A stretch of DNA of 64,000 nucleotides from Beijerinckiaceae bacterium (lineage in GTDB: Bacteria > Pseudomonadota > Alphaproteobacteria > Rhizobiales > Beijerinckiaceae), in NCBI GenBank assembly GCA_027533425.1, contig JAPZUD010000005.1:124001-188000 (forward strand), in the 5' to 3' direction. Every line of letters starts with the position of its first letter. Within the stretch, counting starts at the first letter, position 1. Positions 1 to 7,872 of this stretch are shown here, one piece after another. The position numbers were made by a program, and so were the translations under genes. The notes under the pieces were generated by a model, which saw nothing but the letters and a program-made list of their open reading frames with translations, was not told the DNA's origin and ran no database searches.

Positions 1-53
1 TGGACTCCTGATGAGGCTTAATGTGATCAATATATTTTTAATAACCTGCTTTC

Positions 54-92
54 ATCGAAGGATATCAATATTCTTCGATCTTCGATTTTTTT
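54..92 (+). terminator. Possible intrinsic terminator of a gene left of the window
   Basis: ATCGAAG at 54-60 can pair with CTTCGAT at 73-79 or 80-86, and a run of seven T follows at 86-92. The surrounding 100 bases are AT-rich and non-coding, and may also hold the promoter of the next gene. Confidence 0.4.
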
Positions 93-168
93 GCACGCCC
101 ATCAATGTTGATTAATGATCATCATCTATCAATGGCTTACGGTCGAACCAGTAATGGGATTTCATAAG

Positions 169-1344
169 ATGACATCCAATCGACAGGCAGGCTTATTGTT
201 GTGTCTGACTTTCATGATCATGAATTGTATGAACGCTGCCGTCGCGCAGGAAAAGCCTGAATGCACACAAGAATATATGGAGATAAAGCCGGCGGAGGTT
301 GTTGCGCTTTGCGAAAAGGCTTTGCAGCAGCCTGCTGATGCAAAAACCAGATCCGGATTGCTTTATCTCAAGGGACGCGGATTGCATCGAAGCGGCCAAC
401 GGACCCTGGCGATCCAAGCTTACGAGGAAGCCCTGAAACTAGACGAGAACAATCCTGAGCTCCATATCAGCCGCTCCTGGGCTGGTTTTTCGAGTGGCGA
501 TGCAGAGGCCTTCTTTCGTCATGCCGAAATCGCTCATCAGCTGGCACCCCAAAATCCACGGATGTGGGATCTCGTTGGCTTTGCCCTGATGCAAACTGGC
601 GATCTCGAAGCAGCTCTGGAGGCTTACGCAACGGCGCTTGATATTGACCCTGCGCAGCCGTTTGCCTTGCTTCATCGATCGCAGTTGTTTGAAGGTATGA
701 AGCGGCCGCTCGATGCGCTCAATGACCTCAACCGGTTGATCGAGATTCCACCGCATGTTGTCGATAGGGCCGGCCTCTTGAACGCGCACAGCATGGTTGT
801 CAGCTTCCATGCGGAGGCACTTTTGTCCCGAGGTCACCTGTTCAAGGAACTGGGTCGCAACTCGGCAGCACAGCGCGATTTTGAACGAGCTCTGGCTTGG
901 GAGCGCTCCGAGAAAACAATCTTGGCCTTGGCCCAGCATATCAAGATGGACCCGACCCAGGTCGCGCTGTTCGAAACACTGACCGCAGACGCTGTTGCGA
1001 TCAGTCCAAACAATATCCGTGCTGTTCGGCTGCGTGCGTTCGCGCTTGAGCGCGCCAAGCGATATCCGGAGGCTGTGGAAATTCTGGGTCGGGTCATCGA
1101 GTTGGCCCCCAAAGACGCCCAAGCCCATTTCACGAGGGCAATCATATTCAAATCACTGAATCGCTTTGACGACGTCGCCAATGAGTTCGCCAAGGCTTTC
1201 GAGAAAGACCAAAGGATCCTTCAGCCGCTCATGGGAAGCATGGTGATGAATGGTCATTGGAAAGGTGCACCGGTCCCGACCACCCTTGACGAGCCGCTGC
1301 GGAAAGCTCTCCTTGCCTGCGCTAAAGACCCGTTATGCATCTGA
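169..1344 (+). CDS. Secreted tetratricopeptide-repeat protein
   Basis: A protein of about 391 residues with an N-terminal signal peptide (hydrophobic stretch LLLCLTFMIM, then a cleavage-like AVAQ) followed by TPR helical pairs through most of its length, for example the repeats containing AIQAYEEALKLDENNPEL and AALEAYATALDIDPAQP. TPR proteins are scaffolds for protein-protein contacts. The export signal puts this one in the periplasm or envelope. An earlier in-frame ATG exists at 115, but the start at 169 places the signal peptide right at the N terminus. It is a single gene that converges on rtcR. No catalytic domain is visible and the partner is unknown. Confidence 0.75.
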   Translation: MTSNRQAGLLLCLTFMIMNCMNAAVAQEKPECTQEYMEIKPAEVVALCEKALQQPADAKTRSGLLYLKGRGLHRSGQRTLAIQAYEEALKLDENNPELHISRSWAGFSSGDAEAFFRHAEIAHQLAPQNPRMWDLVGFALMQTGDLEAALEAYATALDIDPAQPFALLHRSQLFEGMKRPLDALNDLNRLIEIPPHVVDRAGLLNAHSMVVSFHAEALLSRGHLFKELGRNSAAQRDFERALAWERSEKTILALAQHIKMDPTQVALFETLTADAVAISPNNIRAVRLRAFALERAKRYPEAVEILGRVIELAPKDAQAHFTRAIIFKSLNRFDDVANEFAKAFEKDQRILQPLMGSMVMNGHWKGAPVPTTLDEPLRKALLACAKDPLCI

Positions 1345-1366
1345 AACGGAACGCTATCCTGCCTGG

Positions 1367-1393
1367 TCTTGGGCTGACGGATTAGGCCCAAGA
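1367..1393. other. Hairpin between convergent genes
   Basis: TCTTGGGC at 1367-1374 pairs with GCCCAAGA at 1386-1393. It lies in the 99-base gap between the convergent TPR gene and rtcR. No T-run follows on either strand, so a terminator role is only possible. Confidence 0.3.
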
Positions 1394-1443
1394 TCGACAG
1401 TTTGCCGCAAACATCACGGTCCAGACCTCTTGGGTCGGACGAG

Positions 1444-3039
1444 CTAGGCCTGACTAACTGTCTGCCAGTCGAGGCCGAATCGCGCGAGGTATTTTTTCAG
1501 GCGATCTGCGTCATTGGCGCTGGTCTTCCGCGCCCGTGATGCGGCGAACAGGGTTCGGCCGGCCGCGCTGAGGCTCGAATGCTCGCGGCAGACACGGATC
1601 ACGGAAGCGAGTTGGATCTGGTCAAACAGGTCGAGAGCGCGAAGCTCCTCCTCACCGAGGAGTGTTGCAAGCAAGGTGTGCCCGTCATTGGCCCCCGTGC
1701 GTGACCAGCTGCGCTTGAGGCGCGCAATCTCCTCGATGACCACCTCCTCGGTGATCCGGCCCAAGGGCGCAAACGTCGCCATGCGTGTGACCGATGCGCC
1801 GAGATCACGGAAATTCGCGTTCCAGCTTGCCTCGGGCGATGTCGCAAAGGCGAGATAACGGGCCCGCGCCTCCCGATTGAAGGTGATGTGCTCGTTCTCT
1901 CGGGCGGCGTAGCTGCGCAGTTCGAAATCGAGATTGGGCTCGATATCCTCGCGGCGATCGGCAAGGCTGGGCAGTTCGAAAGTCCAGAGATTGAGACGCG
2001 CCAGCAGATCTTCGCGGAATTTGCCCTGCCCGACATCCTGCGAGAGATCGCGGTTGGTGCCGGCGATCAACTGGAAATCGCTCGCCACTTCCTTGTCGGC
2101 GCCCATAGGCAGGAAGCGCTTCTCTTCGATGGCGCGCAGGATCATCGCCTGCTCGTCGATGCCGAGTTCGCCGATCTCGTCGAGAAAGAGAATGCCGCCA
2201 TCCGCCTTGCGCAGGAGGCCCGCACGATCCTGCAAGGCGCCGGTGAACGCCCCTTTCGCATGGCCGAAGAGGGTCGACATCGCGCCATCACCCCGAAGGG
2301 TAGCGCAATTCACCTCCACGAAATCCCCGCGCACCTGATGGCGCGCCTTCTTCAGCGCATAGATCCTCTGTGCAAGCTGCGATTTTCCCGCACCGGTCGG
2401 GCCTGTCAGCAGCAACGGCGCGCGCGACCGGATCGCGACCTGCTCGATGCGGTCGATCATCCGGTTGAAAGCCGCATTCCGCGTGGCAATACCGGATTTG
2501 AGGAAGGATGACCCCTCTGCCTGCTCTGCCTTGAAGCGGGTCGCGATATGGTCATAGCGGGCAAGGTTGATGTCGATGATGTCGTATTTGCCGGGCCCGC
2601 CATCCTGCCAGCGGCGCGGCGGCGTGAGCTGGAGGATCTGTGCAGGAATGTAATGCGCCTCGATCAGCAGGAACCAGCAGATCTGCGCCACATGCGTGCC
2701 GGTTGTGATGTTGACGAAATACTCCTCGGTATCCGGGTCGAAGGGGTAGGCGCGCGCAAAATCATGCATCGCGGCGTAGACCTCGCCGAAATCCCACGGG
2801 TTCTTGAGGTTCATCACATGGCAACGCGCCTCGGTCTCGGGCGAGACCTGGGCGATATCCGCCGTGATGCGCTGGGCGAGCGTCTCGGCATGGTTGTCGT
2901 GGATGATCTCGATCCGGTCGACGACCATATCCTCATGCTGGCAAACCGCGACCGTGGGCCGCCAGCGTTCCCAGCGATTGTGCTTGCCGGCATCAAGCGA
3001 TGTGCCGAGAAAGCCGATGACGACGCGACGCTTGGTCAT
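1444..3039 (-). CDS. rtcR: RtcR, sigma54-dependent activator of the RNA-repair operon
   Basis: A 531-residue protein matching RtcR in length and order. Residues 1-180 form the RtcR N-terminal (CARF-type) sensor domain, followed by a sigma54-interacting AAA+ domain with Walker A GPTGAGKS (213-220), the GAFTGA sigma54-contact loop (263-268) and Walker B GGILFLDE (281-288), then a C-terminal helix-turn-helix region. RtcR proteins hydrolyse ATP to open sigma54 promoters once the sensor domain detects an RNA-damage ligand. It is divergent from rsr, with a good sigma54 promoter in the gap, the classic regulator/target layout. AGGATAAGAGCA precedes the ATG at 3039. This is the clearest evidence that the locus to its right is a damage-induced RNA-repair operon. 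Confidence 0.95.
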   Translation of the reverse strand: MTKRRVVIGFLGTSLDAGKHNRWERWRPTVAVCQHEDMVVDRIEIIHDNHAETLAQRITADIAQVSPETEARCHVMNLKNPWDFGEVYAAMHDFARAYPFDPDTEEYFVNITTGTHVAQICWFLLIEAHYIPAQILQLTPPRRWQDGGPGKYDIIDINLARYDHIATRFKAEQAEGSSFLKSGIATRNAAFNRMIDRIEQVAIRSRAPLLLTGPTGAGKSQLAQRIYALKKARHQVRGDFVEVNCATLRGDGAMSTLFGHAKGAFTGALQDRAGLLRKADGGILFLDEIGELGIDEQAMILRAIEEKRFLPMGADKEVASDFQLIAGTNRDLSQDVGQGKFREDLLARLNLWTFELPSLADRREDIEPNLDFELRSYAARENEHITFNREARARYLAFATSPEASWNANFRDLGASVTRMATFAPLGRITEEVVIEEIARLKRSWSRTGANDGHTLLATLLGEEELRALDLFDQIQLASVIRVCREHSSLSAAGRTLFAASRARKTSANDADRLKKYLARFGLDWQTVSQA

Positions 3040-3135
3040 TGCTCTTATCCTAAAAAATAAATTTTGATATCTTTAGATTAGTTTATGGGTGCGCGCAATC
3101 GACGCCGATCTCCACCTGCTAGCGCCGCTTCCTTC

Positions 3136-3147
3136 TCAATATATTGA
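3136..3147. promoter_or_regulatory. 12-base perfect palindrome, candidate RtcR enhancer site
   Basis: TCAATATATTGA at 3136-3147 is a perfect palindrome in an AT-rich stretch. It lies about 80 bases upstream of the start expected from the sigma54 promoter at 3191-3206, a normal distance for an enhancer-binding protein site. That RtcR binds here is inference. Confidence 0.4.
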
Positions 3148-3190
3148 AAATAAATGTTTTTTAGAGCATCCGCGGGTGCCGTCAGGACTT

Positions 3191-3206
3191 TGGCACGAAC
3201 CTAGCA
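3191..3206 (+). promoter_or_regulatory. Sigma54 (-24/-12) promoter of the rsr-Y RNA-rtcBA operon
   Basis: TGGCACGAACCTAGCA matches the consensus TGGCAC-N5-TTGCA at all but one base. The invariant GG (3192-3193) and GC (3204-3205) are separated by the required ten bases. Transcription should start near 3217. Its position opposite the sigma54 activator gene rtcR fits exactly. It also rules out the ATG at 3207 as the rsr start, because that codon would lie upstream of the transcript. Confidence 0.85.
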
Positions 3207-3239
3207 ATGAGGTCTGTTGTCAAAAGAAGGATGAGAGCA

Positions 3240-4802
3240 ATGGCAAACAAATCCGTGTTTGCATCGATCGTTGGAAAGCTGCTCCCGCGCCCCGATGGGA
3301 AGAACCACGAGGGGGCTCCGGCCTATAGCCTCACGCCGCGCCACAAGCTGGCGCAGCTTGCGGCCACGGGCACGCTCAACCGCACCTTCTACGCGGAGGC
3401 GCGGGAGCAGCTGGACGAAATCATGCACCTGCTTCCGGAAATCGAGCCGGAATTCATGGCGAAGACGGCCATCTATGCCCGCGAGAAGGGCTTCATGAAG
3501 GATATGCCGGCCTTGCTGCTGGCCTATCTCTCCATGATGCAGTCCGAGCATTTCAGCCTCGCCTTCAACCGCGTGGTCGATAACGGCAAGATGTTGCGCA
3601 ACGTCGTGCAGATCCTGCGCTCGGGTGCCACGGGGCGGAAGTCCCTCGGCACCCGGCCCAAGCGCCTTGTCCAGCTCTGGCTGGAGAACGCCTCGGACCG
3701 CGAGATCATGCGGGCGGCGGTGGGAAATCACCCCTCGCTGGCCGATGTGATCAGGATGGTTCATCCCAGGCCGCGTTCCGCGGCGCGGGCGGCGCTCTAT
3801 GGCTACCTGATCGGGAAGCCGCATGATGTCTCGGCCCTGCCGGAGATCGTGCGGGATTTCGAGGCGTTCAAGGCAGATCCGTCCCGCGAGGTGCCGGACG
3901 TACCGTTCCAGATGCTGACGGCGCTGCCGCTCACGCGGGAGCACTGGATCGCCATCGGCCGCAAGGCGGGCTGGCACATGCTGCGGATGAACCTCAACAC
4001 CTTTGCGCGCCACAAGGCGTTCGAGGATGAGGATTTCGTCCGCCACGTGGCCGAACGTCTGCGCGACGAGACGGCGATCCGGAAGGCGAAGGTCTTCCCG
4101 TACCAGCTGATGGTGGCGCATGCGATGGCGTCGAACGTGCCCGTGCCTGTCCGGGAGGCCTTGCAGGACGCGATGGAAGTCGCGGTCGGCAATGTCCCGG
4201 CGGTGAACGGTAAGGTCGTCATCTGCCCGGACGTGTCCGGGTCGATGTCTTCGCCGGTCACCGGGCATCGTCGCGGTGCCACGACAGCGGTGCGCTGCAT
4301 TGATGTCGCGGGCCTCGTGGCGGCGGCCTTCCTCAGGGCGAACCGCGAGGCGCGGGTCATCCCGTTCGAGCAGGATGTGGTCAAGGTCGACCTCAACCCG
4401 CGCGATACGGTGCTGACCAACGCAGCGAAGCTCGCTTCGATCGGCGGAGGCGGAACCAACTGCTCGGCCCCGCTCGAAAAGCTGGTGGCCGAGAAGGCGA
4501 AGGTCGATCTGGTCGTGTTCGTCTCGGATAACGAGTCCTGGATGGATGCCGATCCGAATGGCTATCGCGGAACCGCGATGATGCAGAGCTGGCAGAAGCT
4601 GAAGGTGCGCAACCCGGAGGCAAAGCTCGTCTGCATCAACATCCAGCCTTCCACCACCACGCAAGCGGTGGAGCGGCCGGATATCCTCAATATCGGGGGT
4701 TTCTCCGATGCGGTGTTCGATGTGATCGGCGCGTTCCATCGCGGCGAACTCACGCCCGACCACTGGGTTGGCGAGATCGAGAAGATCGCACTGGCCGATT
4801 GA
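3240..4802 (+). CDS. rsr: Rsr, bacterial Ro60 ortholog (TROVE domain ring protein)
   Basis: A 520-residue Ro60-family protein. The N-terminal and central part is the HEAT-like TROVE ring. The C-terminal third is a von Willebrand A fold with a MIDAS-type motif PDVSGSMSS. Ro60 proteins bind Y RNAs on the outer ring surface and structured or misfolded RNA through the cavity; in Deinococcus the Y RNA tethers Ro60 to polynucleotide phosphorylase. The start at 3240 is chosen because AGAAGG (3225-3230) lies nine bases upstream and because it is downstream of the expected sigma54 transcription start; in-frame ATGs at 3207 and 3231 fit worse. Four Y RNAs follow directly, then rtcB and rtcA. This is the Salmonella-type rsr-yrl-rtcBA arrangement with extra RNAs. 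Confidence 0.93.
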   Translation: MANKSVFASIVGKLLPRPDGKNHEGAPAYSLTPRHKLAQLAATGTLNRTFYAEAREQLDEIMHLLPEIEPEFMAKTAIYAREKGFMKDMPALLLAYLSMMQSEHFSLAFNRVVDNGKMLRNVVQILRSGATGRKSLGTRPKRLVQLWLENASDREIMRAAVGNHPSLADVIRMVHPRPRSAARAALYGYLIGKPHDVSALPEIVRDFEAFKADPSREVPDVPFQMLTALPLTREHWIAIGRKAGWHMLRMNLNTFARHKAFEDEDFVRHVAERLRDETAIRKAKVFPYQLMVAHAMASNVPVPVREALQDAMEVAVGNVPAVNGKVVICPDVSGSMSSPVTGHRRGATTAVRCIDVAGLVAAAFLRANREARVIPFEQDVVKVDLNPRDTVLTNAAKLASIGGGGTNCSAPLEKLVAEKAKVDLVVFVSDNESWMDADPNGYRGTAMMQSWQKLKVRNPEAKLVCINIQPSTTTQAVERPDILNIGGFSDAVFDVIGAFHRGELTPDHWVGEIEKIALAD

Positions 4803-4819
4803 ACAAGGCTTCGGGACGT

Positions 4820-4841
4820 GGCTTGGGCCGCGCCCCGGGCC
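4820..4841 (+). other. Stable hairpin between rsr and the first Y RNA
   Basis: GGCTTGGG (4820-4827) pairs with CCCGGGCC (4834-4841) over eight pairs, two of them G-U, with a six-base loop. No U-run follows, so it is unlikely to terminate. It could protect the rsr 3' end or mark a processing point before Y1. Confidence 0.45.
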
Positions 4842-4850
4842 AACTGAACA

Positions 4851-4960
4851 CCATGGCGAATGCCGACGGGACTACATCCACCACCAAGGCGCGGCGGCAA
4901 GGAAACCGCCACCGGACTCATCGTTATCCGGAGCCGGTCTCGTCACTCTCGTCGCCATGG
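4851..4960 (+). ncRNA. Y RNA 1 (Ro60-associated, head without tRNA features)
   Basis: Terminal helix CCATGGCGA (4851-4859) with TCGCCATGG (4952-4960), nine pairs. The Ro-binding motif GNCGAANG appears as GGCGAATG (4855-4862). A second helix GACGGGA (4865-4871) pairs with TCTCGTC (4938-4944). Between the two is an asymmetric internal loop, ATGCC against ACTCTCG. The head holds two hairpins: GGCGG/CCGCC (4893-4897, 4906-4910) and CCGGA/TCCGG (4912-4916, 4927-4931). There is no T-loop sequence GTTCRA, so this copy does not mimic tRNA. Bacterial Y RNAs tether Rsr to a partner protein. The RNA is expected to be processed from the sigma54 transcript. Ends are taken from the helix and may be off by a few bases. 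Confidence 0.8.
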
Positions 4961-4992
4961 CCCTCGAACAGGAAAGGAATAATGCGGATTAG

Positions 4993-5127
4993 CGTGACGA
5001 ATGCAGGCGGAACTACATCGCTGTTGACGATCCGGGTCGCGGGTTCGAATCCCGTCAGGTCCATCACTGGGGGCCTGTAGCTCAGCCAGGTAGAGCAGGA
5101 ATGTTTCGCCGACCCCTTGTCGTCACG
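4993..5127 (+). ncRNA. yrlA: Y RNA 2, YrlA-type tRNA mimic
   Basis: Terminal helix CGTGACGA (4993-5000) with TCGTCACG (5120-5127), motif GACGAATG, second helix GGCGGAA (5006-5012) with TTTCGCC (5104-5110). The head is a tRNA core in permuted order: T-arm first (stem 5039-5043/5051-5055, loop TTCGAAT), then the acceptor 3' strand CAGGTCC (5056-5062), an eight-base closing loop, the acceptor 5' strand GGGCCTG (5071-5077; all seven pairs form, one G-U), T8-A9 (5078-5079) and a D-arm GCTC/GAGC whose loop keeps the GG pair. Only three pairs (TCC 5031-5033, GGA 5098-5100) replace the anticodon stem, which leads into the Ro-binding stem. This is the published YrlA design, with no free CCA end. Confidence 0.9.
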
Positions 5128-5140
5128 GTTTTCCCTTCGC

Positions 5141-5269
5141 GCGGCGAATGCCAGCGGGACTCCATCGGTAGAGCACTTTCCTTCGGGGAAGCGGTCGGTG
5201 GTTCAAATCCACCCTGCGCCGCAAGGCGCCAGTAGCTCAATAAACCGTCTCGCGAAATCTCGTCGCCGC
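5141..5269 (+). ncRNA. Y RNA 3, tRNA-like cloverleaf permuted at the D loop
   Basis: Terminal helix GCGGCGA (5141-5147) with TCGCCGC (5263-5269), motif GGCGAATG, second helix GCGGGAC (5154-5160) with GTCTCGC (5247-5253). The head reads D-loop 3' part GGTA (5167-5170), D-stem strand GAGC (5171-5174), A26, a six-pair hairpin CTTTCC-TTCG-GGGAAG (5176-5191) in place of the anticodon arm, a five-base variable loop CGGTC, T-arm GGTGG/CCACC with loop TTCAAAT (5197-5213), an acceptor helix capped by GCAA (5214-5232, one bulged C), T8-A9 and D-stem strand GCTC (5235-5238), which pairs back to 5171-5174. The Ro-binding stem therefore emerges from the D loop, not from the anticodon stem as in Y2. The UUCG cap leaves no anticodon. 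Confidence 0.87.
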
Positions 5270-5292
5270 ACCCTTTCCGTCTTCGTCGTGAC

Positions 5293-5410
5293 GGCGTGGC
5301 GAATGCCGGTGGGACTACATCGGTAGGGCCATATGGCTTGAGGTTCGACTCCTCCCGCAGGTGGGGCAACCCGCTGGCGAGACAGTCTCACCATCCCTTG
5401 TCGCCACGCC
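5293..5410 (+). ncRNA. Y RNA 4, reduced tRNA-like head
   Basis: Terminal helix GGCGTGGCGA (5293-5302) with TCGCCACGCC (5401-5410), ten pairs, motif GGCGAATG, second helix GGTGGGACT (5308-5316) with AGTCTCACC (5384-5392), nine pairs. Like Y3 it continues with CATCGGTAG. The head then has a short hairpin GGGCC-ATAT-GGCTT (5326-5339), a T-arm GAGG-TTCGACT-CCTC (5340-5354) and a long hairpin capped by GCAA (about 5356-5379, one mismatch). No D-stem partner GCTC is present, so it keeps the T-arm and closed acceptor but has lost the D stem. The helices overlap a spurious upstream rtcB start at 5361, which is rejected for that reason. Confidence 0.82.
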
Positions 5411-5435
5411 CCTCACGACGCCGAATTCTGTCTTT

Positions 5436-5456
5436 CTGCCCAACGGGCAGGCTTTT
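5436..5456 (+). terminator. Terminator-like hairpin between the Y RNA array and rtcB
   Basis: CTGCCC (5436-5441), loop AAC, GGGCAG (5445-5450), then GCTTTT. The six-pair GC stem and short U-run make a weak intrinsic terminator or attenuator just after Y4 and 15 bases before the rtcB start. It could make most transcripts end after the Y RNAs, or form the 3' end of the Y4 precursor. Confidence 0.5.
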
Positions 5457-5471
5457 GTGAAGGAATGGACC

Positions 5472-6716
<1,245 letters not shown>

Positions 6717-6717
6717 A

Positions 6718-6740
6718 GCCGGGGCGCGCGCTGCCCCGGC
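6718..6740 (+). other. Strong hairpin between rtcB and rtcA
   Basis: GCCGGGGC (6718-6725) pairs perfectly with GCCCCGGC (6733-6740) around a seven-base loop, starting just after the rtcB stop. There is no U-run. It may protect the rtcB message from 3' exonucleases or lower expression of rtcA. Confidence 0.5.
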
Positions 6741-6770
6741 AAACCCGCATTCTTTAGAAAGTCCAGAACG

Positions 6771-7793
6771 ATGATGATCATCGATGGTTCCCTTGGTGAG
6801 GGGGGCGGGCAGATCCTGCGCTCCTCGCTCACATTGTCGATGGTCACGGGAAAGCCCTTCGCCATCGAGAACATTCGCGCGGGCCGCGAGAAGCCCGGCC
6901 TGATGCGCCAGCATCTGACGGCTGTGAAGGCGGCTGCGGCGATCTGCGGGGCGGAAACGCGCCATGCCGAAATCGGCTCGACGCGGCTGGCCTTCGAGCC
7001 GGGCCGCGTTGCCGCAGGAGCGCATGTCTTCAATATCGGTTCGGCCGGTTCAACGTCGCTCGTCTTGCAGACATTGCTGCTGCCGCTGGCTTTGTGCGGC
7101 GCTCCTTCGCGCCTCGTCATCCAGGGTGGAACGCATAACCTCGCCGCACCGCCCTTCGAGTTCATCGCACGCGCTTTCCTGCCGTTGCTGGCAAGGATTG
7201 GCTTCTGCGTGAGCATCCGGCTGACCCGACCAGGTTTCTTCCCGGCCGGAGGCGGTGAGATTGTGGTCGAGATCGAGCCTGCGGCGAAGCTGGAGCCGCT
7301 CATGCTGGAGACGCGCGGCGGGCTCGTCCGGCGTCGCATCGAGGCGCAGGTTGCGAACCTGCCCTTCGCGATCGCACGGCGCGAGGTTGCCCATGCCGGG
7401 GAGATGCTCGGCTGGGCGGATGCGGAACGCGTCCCCTGCCAGATCGACGGCGCGCCGAGCACCGGCAATGTCGTGCTGATCGAGGTCGAGCACGAAGCGG
7501 TCACCGAGGTCTTCACCGGCTTCGGGCGGCAGGGCGTTTCGGCGGAAGCGGTTGCGGCCACTGCCGCAAGGGAGGCCGGCGACTACCTCGCCGGTGCCAA
7601 TGCGATCGGCCCGCATCTTGCGGACCAGCTCCTCCTGCCGATGGCGCTCGGCGCGGGTGGTTGCTTCACGACCGGCCCGCTGAGCGACCATACGCGCACC
7701 AACATCGGGACAATCCAGCGATTTCTGGATATGCCCGTTGAATTGCGTTCGGAGGCGGAGGGCGTGCGTGTGATCGTGGGCGCAGCATCATGA
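6771..7793 (+). CDS. rtcA: RtcA, RNA 3'-terminal phosphate cyclase
   Basis: A 340-residue RtcA of normal length. It converts RNA 3'-phosphate ends to 2',3'-cyclic phosphates using ATP through an adenylylated histidine, preparing ends for RtcB. Seen are the N-terminal IDGSLGEGGGQILR motif, REKPGLMRQHL, HNLAAPPFEF, PGFFPAGGGE and, near the C terminus, SDHTRTN with the nucleotidyl-acceptor histidine (His307). It is the last gene of the sigma54 operon, 54 bases after rtcB, and is followed by a strong terminator. ATG occurs twice in a row (6771, 6774), so the first residue is uncertain by one codon. The upstream ribosome-binding site is weak. Confidence 0.95.
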   Translation: MMIIDGSLGEGGGQILRSSLTLSMVTGKPFAIENIRAGREKPGLMRQHLTAVKAAAAICGAETRHAEIGSTRLAFEPGRVAAGAHVFNIGSAGSTSLVLQTLLLPLALCGAPSRLVIQGGTHNLAAPPFEFIARAFLPLLARIGFCVSIRLTRPGFFPAGGGEIVVEIEPAAKLEPLMLETRGGLVRRRIEAQVANLPFAIARREVAHAGEMLGWADAERVPCQIDGAPSTGNVVLIEVEHEAVTEVFTGFGRQGVSAEAVAATAAREAGDYLAGANAIGPHLADQLLLPMALGAGGCFTTGPLSDHTRTNIGTIQRFLDMPVELRSEAEGVRVIVGAAS

Positions 7794-7799
7794 GGGCAG

Positions 7800-7839
7800 G
7801 CCTCTTCGGGACCTCGATGTCCTGAAGAGGCATTTCTTT
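7800..7839 (+). terminator. Intrinsic terminator of the RNA-repair operon
   Basis: GCCTCTTC (7800-7807) pairs with GAAGAGGC (7824-7831). The stem continues inward with a G-U pair and GGAC/GTCC to about 13 pairs, and ATTTCTTT follows. It begins six bases after the rtcA stop. Confidence 0.85.
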
Positions 7840-7872
7840 GTGGCTAGCCCAACACGATGAAGGGCGAGAAGC

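Noticed and set aside
1444-3039. CARF-type domain in RtcR as a sign of a CRISPR system
   Set aside because: This domain is a normal part of RtcR; no CRISPR repeats or cas genes are present.
5039-5097. T-arm, acceptor and D-arm sequences that look like tRNA genes
   Set aside because: The parts are in permuted order, enclosed by Ro-binding helices, and lack an anticodon arm and a CCA end, so these are Y RNA heads and not decoding tRNAs.
5361-5471. Upstream GTG start for rtcB
   Set aside because: It falls inside Y RNA 4 and adds 37 residues absent from RtcB; the ATG at 5472 has a good ribosome-binding site.
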